Counted from the stretch's first letter, positions 6,912 through 14,558 are shown. The stretch is 34,599 nt of DNA from Levilactobacillus hammesii DSM 16381 (GCF_001434395.1 NZ_AZFS01000062.1:1-34599); one strand, 5' to 3'. The notes: generated by a model from the sequence alone, not told the origin. Numbers and translations: made by a program.

Positions 6912-7835
6912 TTAACTCGGCTGATACATCTTCGCCACTTCTTTGGCCGTGGGATAGGACTTCTGGGTGCCCCGGCGCGTGACCGTGATGGCCGCGTATT
7001 CATTGGCATGGCGTAAGGCCTGTGGAATCGTTTCGCCCTGGGCAAAGTAATGTGAGAACGACCCAATGAAGGAGTCGCCCGCCCCGGTGGTATCGACAGC
7101 GTCAACCTTGACGGCATCGATCAGCTGACTGGTAGACGCGCTGACCCACAGCACACCGCGTGACCCAATCGTAACCAAGACATTCTTGACCCCCATATCG
7201 ACCAGCCGTTGTGCCGCCCGCGATATTTCATCCATGGACGTTGTCGGTAAGCCCGTCAGCGTGGCCAGTTCCGTCTCGTTAGGCGAGAAGAAATCCACCC
7301 GGCGAACGTGTTCCATGTCCAAGTGACGGTTAGCTGGCGCTGGATTTAAGAGAATCGGCACGCCGTATTGGTTCGCCAAATCAATGGCATGATAGTTGGT
7401 CTCCAACGGAATCTCTTGCTGCAAAACAATCAGCTTCGTATTTTGAATCAAGTCGAGATGTGTATCCAAAACGGCCGGCGTGAGTTCACTGTTGGCGCCC
7501 TTGACGATGAGGATACGGTTGTCCGCGCTGGGATCGACGAAGATGGGCGCAGCGCCGCTATTCTTACGGCCAATGCCGACACCCGTCACATCAATGTTGG
7601 CGGCCTTGAAGTTCGCCAGCTGTTGCTCGCCAAAACTGTCCTCGCCAACCATCGAGATCAAGCTAACCTGCGAGCCCAATCGCGCGGCGGCTACGGCTTG
7701 GTTGGCCCCTTTGCCACCGAATCCCATCGAGAATTCATCGGCCTCGACGGTTTCACCCGCCACGGGCATGCGTTTGATATACGTCATGAGATCAATCATG
7801 TTTGATCCAATTACTAACACGTCACTTTTTTTCAT
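6912..7835 (-). CDS. rbsK: Ribokinase
   Basis: A 307-aa PfkB-family sugar kinase that should phosphorylate D-ribose to ribose-5-phosphate in the cytoplasm. It carries the N-terminal PfkB signature GGKGANQAVAAARLG (40-54) and the C-terminal signature DTTGAGDSF (248-256), with catalytic Asp254. The length is normal for RbsK. The ATG at 7835 follows AGAGGTG. There is no adjacent rbsD or transporter, so ribose uptake must be encoded elsewhere, and another PfkB substrate is possible. A perfect cre box 50 bp upstream predicts CcpA-mediated catabolite repression. The gene diverges from the MFS exporter and has its own terminator. Confidence 0.9.
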   Translation of the reverse strand: MKKSDVLVIGSNMIDLMTYIKRMPVAGETVEADEFSMGFGGKGANQAVAAARLGSQVSLISMVGEDSFGEQQLANFKAANIDVTGVGIGRKNSGAAPIFVDPSADNRILIVKGANSELTPAVLDTHLDLIQNTKLIVLQQEIPLETNYHAIDLANQYGVPILLNPAPANRHLDMEHVRRVDFFSPNETELATLTGLPTTSMDEISRAAQRLVDMGVKNVLVTIGSRGVLWVSASTSQLIDAVKVDAVDTTGAGDSFIGSFSHYFAQGETIPQALRHANEYAAITVTRRGTQKSYPTAKEVAKMYQPS

Positions 7836-7881
7836 ACCTGGACACCTCTTTACTTTCTAAATTAACACAGATTGCCTTTCG

Positions 7882-7895
7882 TGTAAACGCTTACA
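7882..7895. promoter_or_regulatory. CcpA cre box upstream of ribokinase
   Basis: TGTAAACGCTTACA fits every position of the consensus TGWAARCGYTWNCW. It lies about 47 bp upstream of the rbsK start, at or near its promoter, consistent with glucose repression of ribose use. Confidence 0.85.
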
Positions 7896-7929
7896 AATAG
7901 ATTCACAAAGGCGTAAGGAGTGTGAATAA

Positions 7930-8052
7930 ATGCCCAAATTGACCGTGCCTTCTTCGTGTGACCTACTGAAAGGGGGTGTGCTCAGTCTTTACTGGCCGTT
8001 CAGTTGCCTAGACCGATTGACTAACTTTTCAATTATCAGTATGATTGGATAA
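7930..8052 (+). CDS. Possible 40-aa small ORF in the MFS leader region
   Basis: An ATG at 7930 follows AAGGAG by 9 nt, and the frame runs 40 codons (MPKLTVPSSC at the N terminus) to TAA at 8050-8052. It crosses the promoter of the MFS gene (8017-8045) and has no recognisable domain, so it may be fortuitous. The good ribosome binding site is the only positive evidence. Confidence 0.25.
   Translation: MPKLTVPSSCDLLKGGVLSLYWPFSCLDRLTNFSIISMIG
8017..8045 (+). promoter_or_regulatory. Strong promoter of the MFS exporter
   Basis: The -35 is TTGACT (8017-8022), the spacer is 17 bp and the -10 is TATGAT (8040-8045). Transcription should begin near 8052, leaving a leader of about 35 nt before the ATG at 8087. 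Confidence 0.75.
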
Positions 8053-8086
8053 GTTGTGCAATTTTAATAGAATAGAAGGCCGTTTA

Positions 8087-9460
8087 ATGTCAAAGGAAAT
8101 TAAGCAATCGTTGTTCATCATGGTATTTGGCACTTTTTTCGGCATCCTATGTTCCACCCTGATGAACGTGGCGTTGCCAACGTTCATGACCGTCTTTCAC
8201 GTCAATTCATCCACCGTGCAATGGATCAGCAACGGCTACATGCTGGTCAGCGCGATGATGATTCCCGTGAGTGCTTACCTGATTAAAAGATTTACGTTTC
8301 GCAGACTCTTCATTTTATTCTCCGTCATCTTCCTGGTGGGCACTCTGCTGGGGAGCGTGGCGCAAAGCTTCTGGATCCTGATTCTCGGCCGGATGATTCA
8401 AGCGACTGGTTCGGGCGTCATGATGCCCTTGGTCAACATTCTGGCCATTCGCTACGCCGCCCCGACCAAGAAGGGCGCCGTGATGGGAATCGTGGGACTC
8501 GCTTTCAACTTTTCTCCCATTATCGGACCGACCCTGTCCGGGGTTATCCTGACCTACCTGTCGTGGCGTTACCTCTTCATTCTGGTTCTGCCTTTCATTC
8601 TGCTGGACCTTGTCCTGGCCTACCGTTTTCTTCCCAGTGTCCCGACTAATGAATCGCCTACCCTGGATCGGTGGGGCCTCTTCCTGGTCAGTTTCGGGGC
8701 ATTGGGTCTCCTGTGGAGCTTCTCAAATGTCGGCCAGTACGCGCTGACCTCCCCATTTGTCGTAGTGCCCTTCATTTTAGGGGTCATCCTCACAACGATC
8801 TTCATTCGGCAACAACTACATAGCCCGAACCCCTTGATCAATCCCCAAATCTTCAAGAGCGGGCAGTTCACCACCGCCACCAGCCTCAACGCGCTGATCG
8901 TGGCCACGATGTATGGGAACACCATTCTGTTGCCCCTATTGATCCAGTCCATTATGCACCAGAGCCCCATTATCTCCGGGATTGCACTCCTACCCGGGGC
9001 ATGTCTGACTGGAATCATGTCGCCCATCAGTGGCCGGCTGTACGACCGCTATCCGGTTCGTCGAATTGTGACGACGGGACTCCTGATTGACTGTTTTGGA
9101 ACCATCATGCAGGCCTTCATCGACGTTAATGCCTCGGTGGTCATGCTGACGATCGGTCAGACCATCCGCCAACTGGGTCTCGTGTTAATCCTGATCCCGA
9201 TTCAAACCCACGCCTTGACCCATTTGCCCAATCGCTTAGTGGCCGATGGCGTGGCCACGTTTAACACCCTCCGGCAGATCTCCGGATCGTTCGGAACCGC
9301 AATCATTATTGCGACGATTAACCTGGCAACCAAATTTTTCACCGCCCAACCCAACGCCCCACAGATGGGAATCCAGGCGGGCTTCACCATGTGCCTGTTC
9401 TTCCTGATCATCGCACTCGGCGTGTCGGTCAAGCTGATGACGCTCCGCGACGTCGAATAA
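8087..9460 (+). CDS. MFS multidrug exporter, DHA2 (14-helix) type
   Basis: A 457-aa membrane protein of the EmrB/QacA group of proton-coupled drug exporters. It opens with a helix holding MNVALPTFM, the family signature in helix 1, followed by VQWISNGYMLV and an antiporter motif C-like segment GLAFNFSPIIGPTLSG around helix 5. Hydrophobicity extends over about 14 helices. The ATG at 8087 lies 8 nt after AGAAGG; the longer frame from TTG 8045 has no ribosome binding site and would overlap the -10. The substrate is unknown, and no dedicated regulator is adjacent. A promoter for a separate small transcript begins immediately after the stop codon. Confidence 0.85.
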   Translation: MSKEIKQSLFIMVFGTFFGILCSTLMNVALPTFMTVFHVNSSTVQWISNGYMLVSAMMIPVSAYLIKRFTFRRLFILFSVIFLVGTLLGSVAQSFWILILGRMIQATGSGVMMPLVNILAIRYAAPTKKGAVMGIVGLAFNFSPIIGPTLSGVILTYLSWRYLFILVLPFILLDLVLAYRFLPSVPTNESPTLDRWGLFLVSFGALGLLWSFSNVGQYALTSPFVVVPFILGVILTTIFIRQQLHSPNPLINPQIFKSGQFTTATSLNALIVATMYGNTILLPLLIQSIMHQSPIISGIALLPGACLTGIMSPISGRLYDRYPVRRIVTTGLLIDCFGTIMQAFIDVNASVVMLTIGQTIRQLGLVLILIPIQTHALTHLPNRLVADGVATFNTLRQISGSFGTAIIIATINLATKFFTAQPNAPQMGIQAGFTMCLFFLIIALGVSVKLMTLRDVE

Positions 9461-9462
9461 GG

Positions 9463-9491
9463 TTGACTTCCCACGGCGCTCGTGCGATACT
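9463..9491 (+). promoter_or_regulatory. Promoter of the candidate small RNA
   Basis: TTGACT (9463-9468), 17-bp spacer and GATACT (9486-9491), starting 3 nt after the MFS stop codon. No open frame with a ribosome binding site follows, only structured sequence and a terminator. Confidence 0.55.
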
Positions 9492-9497
9492 ATCCCA

Positions 9498-9600
9498 TGG
9501 TGCCAAACCACGGTGAGGGTACGCGATCGGTGCGCAAGCATTCAGAAGGTCGCCGCACCTCACCACAGCAGTCCCGAGTAGAACGCGGGGCTGCTTTTTT
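9498..9600 (+). ncRNA. Candidate structured small RNA of about 100 nt
   Basis: A short transcript is delimited by its own promoter and an intrinsic terminator. The body can fold with outer stem GGTGAGG (9512-9518) with CCTCACC (9558-9564) and an inner stem GTGCG with CGCAC. An alternative pairing GCGATC with GGTCGC would be mutually exclusive or a pseudoknot. The inner loop contains TTCAGAAG, which also lies in the conserved hairpin loop of the tandem repeats just downstream. I could not match it to SRP RNA, 6S RNA, tmRNA or a known riboswitch. It could instead be a leader or readthrough remnant. Confidence 0.4.
9567..9600 (+). terminator. Terminator of the candidate small RNA
   Basis: A 10-bp stem, AGCAGTCCCG (9567-9576) with CGGGGCTGCT (9586-9595), including one G-U pair, then TTTTTT. 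It may also terminate readthrough from the MFS gene. Confidence 0.85.
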
Positions 9601-9644
9601 GTATAGAGAGTGGAGCAAGGCGCCTAGGTTCTGAGCATTAACGT

Positions 9645-9685
9645 CATTAAGTGCCCGCTCGGTGGAACCGAGCCGGTGCTTAATG
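9645..9685. repeat. Long hairpin heading the repeat array
   Basis: CATTAAGTGCC (9645-9655) pairs with GGTGCTTAATG (9675-9685), and CTCGGT (9658-9663) with ACCGAG (9667-9672), giving an almost continuous 18-bp stem with a 3-nt loop. The right arm is the beginning of the first repeat unit. No T-run follows on either strand. Confidence 0.7.
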
Positions 9686-10229
9686 GGGTTAAGCGCAGGA
9701 ACCTGCCTTGCGGAACTCGTTTCAGAAGCCGCAAGTTTCTGTTACATACCGGCGAGAGCAAATCCAATGCTCCAAACCAACATAAACACTAACGCCCATT
9801 CCGGACAGGAGTCCCTTATTTGTCTAAGCGGAAGAATCTGGCTTGTGGAACGCGTTTCAGAAGCCGCAAGTCTCCGAAGTATTCCGGCGAGAGCAAATCC
9901 AATGCTCCAAACCAACATAAACACTAACGCCCATTCCGGGCAGGAGTCCCTTATTTGTCTAAGCGGAAGAATCTGGCTTGTGGAACGCGTTTCAGAAGCC
10001 GCAAGTCTCCGTTACATATTGGCGAGAGAAAGTTCAATGCCCCAAACCAGCATAAGCATTAACAACCGAGCCGGTGCTTATTGGGGTTAAGCGCAGGAGC
10101 CTGCCTTGCGGAACTCGTTTCAGAAGCCGCAAGTCTCCGTTACATACCGGCGAGAGTAAGCCTAACGCCCTAAACCAGCATAACTTCTAACAACCGAGCC
10201 GGTGCTTATTGGGGGTTCAACGCAGAAGC
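9665..10229. repeat. Tandem array of four and a half 128-135 bp repeats
   Basis: The anchor TTCAGAAGCCGCAAG recurs at 9721, 9856, 9991 and 10119 (spacings 135, 135, 128). A fifth, partial unit runs into the MerR gene end near 10229. Two unit types exist: A (units 1, 4 and 5, with GAGCCGGTGCTTA and a GCAGG-CCTGC hairpin) and B (units 2 and 3, nearly identical). All share a hairpin of 7 bp, CTTGCGG or CTTGTGG with CCGCAAG; the variable position keeps pairing as G-C or G-U. No convincing protein is encoded on either strand. It is not a CRISPR array because units are too long and the inter-anchor sequence is itself repeated. Confidence 0.85.
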
Positions 10230-10646
10230 CTACCGCTCATTCCCCGGCTTATAATCCGCCCAATCCGGCCGCGGCGCCCCTGTTTCTTCAGCCTGTTTAA
10301 TGGCCGAATAAAACGCCACTTTCTGCGTAATGTGGCGGTGATAGCGTTCCAATTTGGCCAATTGTTGGGCCACGCTAACCTCGTGGGCCTCCAAAACCGC
10401 CAAGATTTTATCCAGATCGGCCCCCGTTTCCTGGTAGCTCAGTAAGGTCTGGAGCTCACTCATACTCATCCCGGAATTTTTAAAACAGACGATACTATTT
10501 AATTTTTCAAGATTCGCTTCATTATATACACGATGATTTCCCCGCTGTTGTACCCCGGGAATTAAGCCCAGGCGCTCGTAGTACCGCAACGTCGATGGCG
10601 CCAAGTGGTACTGCTGGGAGACTTCTGAAATCGTTAATTCTGTCAT
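10230..10646 (-). CDS. MerR-family transcriptional regulator
   Basis: 138 aa. It has a winged helix-turn-helix at the N terminus (TISEVSQQYHLAPSTLRYYE, then RVYNEANLEKL) and a coiled-coil dimerisation helix (about 75-120), the standard MerR layout. The effector region has no Cys pair for metal binding; the single Cys (in VCFKNSG) resembles thiol-sensing members such as AdhR. It diverges from the aldo/keto reductase, and the palindrome between them lies in a 19-bp promoter spacer, the classic MerR target architecture. It very probably activates that gene in response to reactive electrophiles; the effector itself is inference. The start is ATG 10646, with a weak ribosome binding site. Confidence 0.9.
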   Translation of the reverse strand: MTELTISEVSQQYHLAPSTLRYYERLGLIPGVQQRGNHRVYNEANLEKLNSIVCFKNSGMSMSELQTLLSYQETGADLDKILAVLEAHEVSVAQQLAKLERYHRHITQKVAFYSAIKQAEETGAPRPDWADYKPGNER

Positions 10647-10679
10647 GCCTGATCAGTCCTATCTTTCGGAATAAAAAAC

Positions 10680-10710
10680 TTTACTTGAAGTACGCTTCAA
10701 GTGCTATGCT
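10680..10710 (+). promoter_or_regulatory. MerR-type promoter and operator of the aldo/keto reductase
   Basis: TTTACT (10680-10685), a 19-bp spacer and TATGCT (10705-10710). The spacer region holds the dyad ACTTGAAG-TACG-CTTCAAGT (10683-10702). An overlong spacer corrected by DNA untwisting is the hallmark of MerR activation. Confidence 0.8.
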
Positions 10711-10740
10711 TAAAATAATCAGAAGGGAAGGTTAACCACT

Positions 10741-11718
10741 ATGGAATTTAGAAAGTTGGGAAAAACTGGGTTTAACATCAGCGAAGTGTCCCTCGGCACT
10801 TGGCAATTAGGAGGCAAATGGGGCGCACCCTTTGACGAAAAAGATGCTCTCGACACCTTGGAAGCAGCCTACGATCGCGGCGTCAACTTCTTTGACACCG
10901 CCGATGGCTATCAAGATGGCCTGAGCGAAAAGGTCGTTGGCCAATTCATCAAGCGCCACCCCGACGTCCACTACTCGACCAAGGTGGGACGCAAGGAAAT
11001 GCCACTGACTGAAGCGCACTTCAGCCCCAAGGCCATCAGAAGATACGTTGACGAATCCCTGCAAAACATGCAGGTTGATTCCCTTGATCAGGTTCTCCTC
11101 CACTGTCCCCCAATGAGCATCTACTACCAACCCGAAACGTTTAAGACCTTAGATGATCTTAAAAAGGAAGGCAAGATTGCCAATTACGGGGTCAGTGTGG
11201 AACGGGTGGAAGAGGCCATCAAGTCCCTGGACTATGACATTTCCAGTGTTGAAATCATCTTCAACATGTTCCGCTTACGCCCGGCCAAGCTCTTCTTCGA
11301 CCTGGCTAAGAAAGCCAATGTCGGGATCTTGGCCCGGGTACCCCTGGCTAGTGGCTTGTTAACCGGGAAATTCACGGCCGACACCCACTTCGATCCCGCA
11401 GACCACCGGATGAACAACCGGGATGGCCAACATTTCAGCAAGGGTGAAACCTTCTCTGGCGTGGATTACTTGACCGGGGTTAAGGCAGCGCAAGAATTGA
11501 AGGAGCGGTTGGGCACCGACAACTTAGCCGATACCGCCTTACGCTACATCCTGATGTTTGACGCCGTTTCCGCCGTCATTCCAGGTGCCAGCAACCCCAC
11601 CCAAATCGAACGTAACACCCATGCCGCTGAACTGAAACCTCTGACGGCTGACCAAATGGCCATCGTCACGGACGTTTACGACAAATACATTAAAGATCCT
11701 ATCGAATACATGTGGTAA
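10741..11718 (+). CDS. Aldo/keto reductase
   Basis: A 325-aa NADPH-dependent oxidoreductase with a TIM-barrel fold. The catalytic tetrad is visible as Asp52 and Tyr57 (in FFDTADGY), Lys81 (in STKVG) and His121 (in LLHCPP). The C-terminal phosphate-binding region VIPGASNPTQIERN is typical of AKR families 11-13. It likely reduces reactive aldehydes or dicarbonyls. The ATG follows AGAAGGGAAGG. Control by the divergent MerR protein is predicted from the operator. It is monocistronic, with a strong terminator downstream. Confidence 0.9.
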   Translation: MEFRKLGKTGFNISEVSLGTWQLGGKWGAPFDEKDALDTLEAAYDRGVNFFDTADGYQDGLSEKVVGQFIKRHPDVHYSTKVGRKEMPLTEAHFSPKAIRRYVDESLQNMQVDSLDQVLLHCPPMSIYYQPETFKTLDDLKKEGKIANYGVSVERVEEAIKSLDYDISSVEIIFNMFRLRPAKLFFDLAKKANVGILARVPLASGLLTGKFTADTHFDPADHRMNNRDGQHFSKGETFSGVDYLTGVKAAQELKERLGTDNLADTALRYILMFDAVSAVIPGASNPTQIERNTHAAELKPLTADQMAIVTDVYDKYIKDPIEYMW

Positions 11719-11726
11719 GATTTCGA

Positions 11727-11756
11727 GCAGCTGGCAAACGCCGGCTGCTTTTTTTT
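11727..11756 (+). terminator. Terminator of the aldo/keto reductase gene
   Basis: GCAGCTGGC (11727-11735) pairs with GCCGGCTGC (11740-11748), one G-U pair, followed by eight T residues. Confidence 0.9.
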
Positions 11757-11764
11757 GGTTTTTA

Positions 11765-11780
11765 TGTTTCACATGAAACA
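11765..11780. promoter_or_regulatory. parS-like 16-bp site, copy 3
   Basis: TGTTTCACATGAAACA lies between the aldo/keto reductase terminator and the convergent AraC gene, 4 bp from that gene's stop codon. Confidence 0.6.
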
Positions 11781-11784
11781 TTGC

Positions 11785-12648
11785 CTAAACCAGGTAGTCG
11801 GCCGAATGGCGTTCCCGCTGTTGGGTCTTGCGAAAGGCCGTTGGCGTCATCCCCGCCCACTTCTTGAATTGCTTGCTAAAGCTGGCCTGACTGCTAAATT
11901 TCATTTGTAAGGCAATGTCTTCGATGGAGTTTTCACCAATCTCTAGTAACACCTTGGCCCGGCTGAATTGCCGCTCATTGGCGTACTCACTGGGCGTGAT
12001 GCCGTAGACCCGCTTAAAGATGCGATGCCCATAGGTCGTGCTCACGTTGAGATCGGCACAAACCGCCTGAAAGGTACGCCGCGCTAAATCATCCCTGAAG
12101 AGGCCACTGGCCAGCTTCTGGGCCAAGACCACCTCGCGCTCCGGATATTCCTGAGTCATCGTCACCACCGGCTGCGCCTTAGACAACGCGATCATAAATT
12201 CCAGAAAGAAGATTTCTAGCCGAAACTTCCGGGCTGTCCCCTGCGCATTGCTTTCCTCCAGCACAACCAACGACTGAATCAGGCGATGCGCCGCCTGACT
12301 AACCGCGGACTGTTCGGGTGCCACCACGTTACCGAGATTCTTGATGATCTGGGTCTTGAGCTCTAGGTTGCCCACGTTGAAATGGAAACAGAAGAACTGC
12401 AACCGATCCCCACTAAAGTTAAAGCTCTCATGGGGCGTTTCCGGTGTGATAATGATTGCTTCACCGGCCTTAATCACCTGGCGGCGAGGCCCCATAAACA
12501 TGGTCACACTGCCCTGGGTCACGGCAATCAGCTCAAACAATTGGTGCTGTTCCTTGGGGTAATGCCAACTGGGAAAGTTCCGTTGGAAATGCCCGGCATA
12601 GAGATAAATATTGGATTCAATGGTCTGAAACAAATACTGTTGCGCCAC
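11785..12648 (-). CDS. AraC-family regulator with cupin sensor domain
   Basis: 287 aa. The N-terminal half is an AraC-type cupin (about residues 35-100, with SVTMFMGPRRQVIKAGEAIIITPETPH), which usually binds a sugar ligand. The C-terminal double helix-turn-helix occupies about 185-275 and ends in IEDIALQMKFSSQASFSKQF and the GMTPTAFR signature. It diverges from the GH30 glycosidase gene, so it most likely controls that gene in response to a sugar derived from its substrate. The GTG start at 12648 lies 9 nt after GAAAGGAG. A dyad TTGTTC-GAACAA overlaps its own putative promoter and could mediate autoregulation. Confidence 0.9.
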   Translation of the reverse strand: MAQQYLFQTIESNIYLYAGHFQRNFPSWHYPKEQHQLFELIAVTQGSVTMFMGPRRQVIKAGEAIIITPETPHESFNFSGDRLQFFCFHFNVGNLELKTQIIKNLGNVVAPEQSAVSQAAHRLIQSLVVLEESNAQGTARKFRLEIFFLEFMIALSKAQPVVTMTQEYPEREVVLAQKLASGLFRDDLARRTFQAVCADLNVSTTYGHRIFKRVYGITPSEYANERQFSRAKVLLEIGENSIEDIALQMKFSSQASFSKQFKKWAGMTPTAFRKTQQRERHSADYLV

Positions 12649-12694
12649 TTCAGTCAGCTCCTTTCCTTTAAATGACTACCTCCAGCCTAGCATG

Positions 12695-12712
12695 TTGTTC
12701 GCCCCAGAACAA
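12695..12712. promoter_or_regulatory. Dyad operator and promoter of the AraC gene
   Basis: TTGTTC (12695-12700) and GAACAA (12707-12712) form a 6-bp inverted repeat with a 6-nt centre. On the minus strand TTGTTC also reads as a -35 with a TAGGCT -10 after 17 bp, so a protein bound here would occlude the promoter. Confidence 0.4.
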
Positions 12713-12770
12713 TTGATTTCGGTTTCCATTTGGACAAATTCAAGGTAGTATTAGCCATGGACGATTTTAC

Positions 12771-12784
12771 TGTAAGCGGTTACG
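12771..12784. promoter_or_regulatory. cre-like box upstream of the GH30 gene
   Basis: TGTAAGCGGTTACG matches TGWAARCGYTWNCW at 12 of 14 positions and is dyadic. It lies about 100 bp upstream of the glycosidase start, consistent with catabolite repression of carbohydrate use. Confidence 0.5.
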
Positions 12785-12875
12785 ATTAAAGAGTACACGG
12801 GCTTAAATCTTAGACTTTTTGCCCCATTTCATCTTCATTTCGCAACGATTAAGTCTAATTGGAGGCAGTTTAGTT

Positions 12876-14429
12876 ATGAGAAAATTTAAAAATGAATTTT
12901 GGACCACAACTTCAGGTGATCTGACCCAACGGCGTACGCCACTGGCCACCCCAGATTATCAAAGTGATATTGCGGATGCCAAGAAGATCATCATCGATCC
13001 CACCGACAAGCATCAGGACTGGAAGGGTGCTGGGGCTGCAATTACCGACTCTGCCGCACACCTGCTGTGGCAGGTCATGGACGCCAAGCAACGTCACGAC
13101 CTGTTGACCGAACTCTTTGATCCCACACAGGGGGGCTTCTCCAGCGTCCGGGTGCCACTGGGCTCCTGTGACTTCCAAAGCCAGGACTTCTACACCTACG
13201 ATGACATGCCTTATGGCGAACACGACAACAAGCTGGAACACTTCTCCATTGGGGAAGGCGAACCCGGTGCTGCCAACGCCACCAAAGACTTGAAGAACAT
13301 CGTTCCCGTCCTGCAGGAAATCTTGGAAATCAACCCAGCCTTGAAGATCATTGCCTCCCCTTGGTCCGGTCCAGCCTGGATGAAGAACACGGGTCACCTG
13401 ACACACGGTGGTCACCTGCGTTTCGGCGAATTCACCGGCAACGGCTACACCGAAGAGAACCGTTTCGAATACATTTACGCGCAATACTTCATTCGCTACA
13501 TTGAAGAATATCGGAAACTGGGCATTCCCATCTACGGTTTGACCATTCAAAATGAACCCTCTAACGCGGCCCACTGGCCAGCCATGATCTGGACGGTTCC
13601 CGAACTGGCTAGCTTCGGCTACAAATACCTGCGACCAGCCTTGAACCGGTCCTTCCCAGACACCAAGCTGTACCTGTTGGATGACAGCTTCCACGCCTTA
13701 ACGAAGCCTATCGAAGAGGAAGTCACCCCCGCTGAGGCCGCAGCCTTTGACGGCCTGGCCGTCCACACCTACTCCGGTCCCTTTGAGAATCTCTACAATG
13801 CCAACCGGACCTACCCGAACTGGGATGTGGTCATGACCGAACGCCGGTGCATGATGACGGACGATCCCCAGGAATCCGCCCACATTATGTTTGGGATTAT
13901 CGGCAACTGGCTGGTTCACAACGGCTTGAGCATGATTACGTTGTGGAACCTGGCCTTGGACGAACGGGGCTTACCAAACGCTGCCGATTCCACCGGCCGC
14001 GAAGGGGTTGTCACCATTGACCACACCACCGGGAAGGTTCAACGGAACCTGGAATACTTCATGCTTAGAAACTTCGGGCAAGACGTCCCAACTGGTTCTA
14101 AGGTGATCGGTTCAACCAACTACACCAAGGACGGCTACACGGGCAGTCTTGGCTCCGTCGCCTTCTTAGGCACGAATGGCGACATTGTGGCTCACCTTTA
14201 CAACCCAACGGATACGCCAATTAAAGCGGCCGTCACGGTTGATGGCGATGGCAACAACTGGCAAGTCGTCTCCGTTCCCGCCTACGGGACGGTAACGCTG
14301 CACAAATCCAACGACGCGATCAACACGTCCACCATCCCCACCGATGATGAATTTGCACTGAACCCAACGCCAGCTAACCACGATGACGTGGCACCTGGTC
14401 AGAGTGAAGGCAGTCAACTGGTCCGTTAA
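12876..14429 (+). CDS. GH30-family glycoside hydrolase
   Basis: A 517-aa enzyme of glycoside hydrolase family 30 (COG5520; the family includes glucosylceramidase, beta-1,6-glucanase and beta-xylosidase activities). The acid/base is predicted to be Glu227 in the QNEPS motif and the nucleophile Glu322 in VVMTERR, a spacing typical of clan GH-A. The barrel is followed by the side beta-sandwich domain (about 430-490) and an acidic low-complexity tail. There is no signal peptide, so the enzyme should be cytoplasmic and act on imported small glycosides. The ATG at 12876 is 9 nt after GGAGG; an upstream in-frame start at 12819 has no ribosome binding site. Regulation is probably by the divergent AraC protein and CcpA. 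Confidence 0.9.
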   Translation: MRKFKNEFWTTTSGDLTQRRTPLATPDYQSDIADAKKIIIDPTDKHQDWKGAGAAITDSAAHLLWQVMDAKQRHDLLTELFDPTQGGFSSVRVPLGSCDFQSQDFYTYDDMPYGEHDNKLEHFSIGEGEPGAANATKDLKNIVPVLQEILEINPALKIIASPWSGPAWMKNTGHLTHGGHLRFGEFTGNGYTEENRFEYIYAQYFIRYIEEYRKLGIPIYGLTIQNEPSNAAHWPAMIWTVPELASFGYKYLRPALNRSFPDTKLYLLDDSFHALTKPIEEEVTPAEAAAFDGLAVHTYSGPFENLYNANRTYPNWDVVMTERRCMMTDDPQESAHIMFGIIGNWLVHNGLSMITLWNLALDERGLPNAADSTGREGVVTIDHTTGKVQRNLEYFMLRNFGQDVPTGSKVIGSTNYTKDGYTGSLGSVAFLGTNGDIVAHLYNPTDTPIKAAVTVDGDGNNWQVVSVPAYGTVTLHKSNDAINTSTIPTDDEFALNPTPANHDDVAPGQSEGSQLVR

Positions 14430-14446
14430 ACGTGAACTGACTATTC

Positions 14447-14478
14447 AAGAGTTCGGGAGAAATTCCGGACTCTTTTTT
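14447..14478 (+). terminator. Terminator of the GH30 gene
   Basis: AAGAGTTCGG (14447-14456) pairs with CCGGACTCTT (14465-14474), one wobble, followed by a T-run. Confidence 0.85.
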
Positions 14479-14558
14479 GACGCACTTTCCCTTAGCGGAC
14501 GCACCAATTATGCTATGATTAAGGCCTAATTCTGCGTGAAAGAAGGCCTCCCCGCCCC

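Noticed and set aside
9742-10059. Short hydrophobic peptides on the minus strand of the repeats (for example 9742-9789 and 10012-10059), recalling Ibs/Sib type I toxins
   Set aside because: The peptide is intact in only two of four units, lacks a ribosome binding site and a promoter, and one copy has a central Glu. Drift rather than selection is more likely.
9662-10090. 142-aa plus-strand frame with three 45-aa repeats across the tandem array
   Set aside because: It stays open only because the repeat period (135) is a multiple of three. There is no ribosome binding site and composition is not protein-like.
9665-10229. CRISPR array
   Set aside because: The units are 128-135 bp and repeated over their whole length, with no unique spacers and no cas genes nearby.
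12912-13694. 260-aa minus-strand frame inside the GH30 gene
   Set aside because: It is an antisense shadow of a clear glycosidase; it has no ribosome binding site and no recognisable domain.
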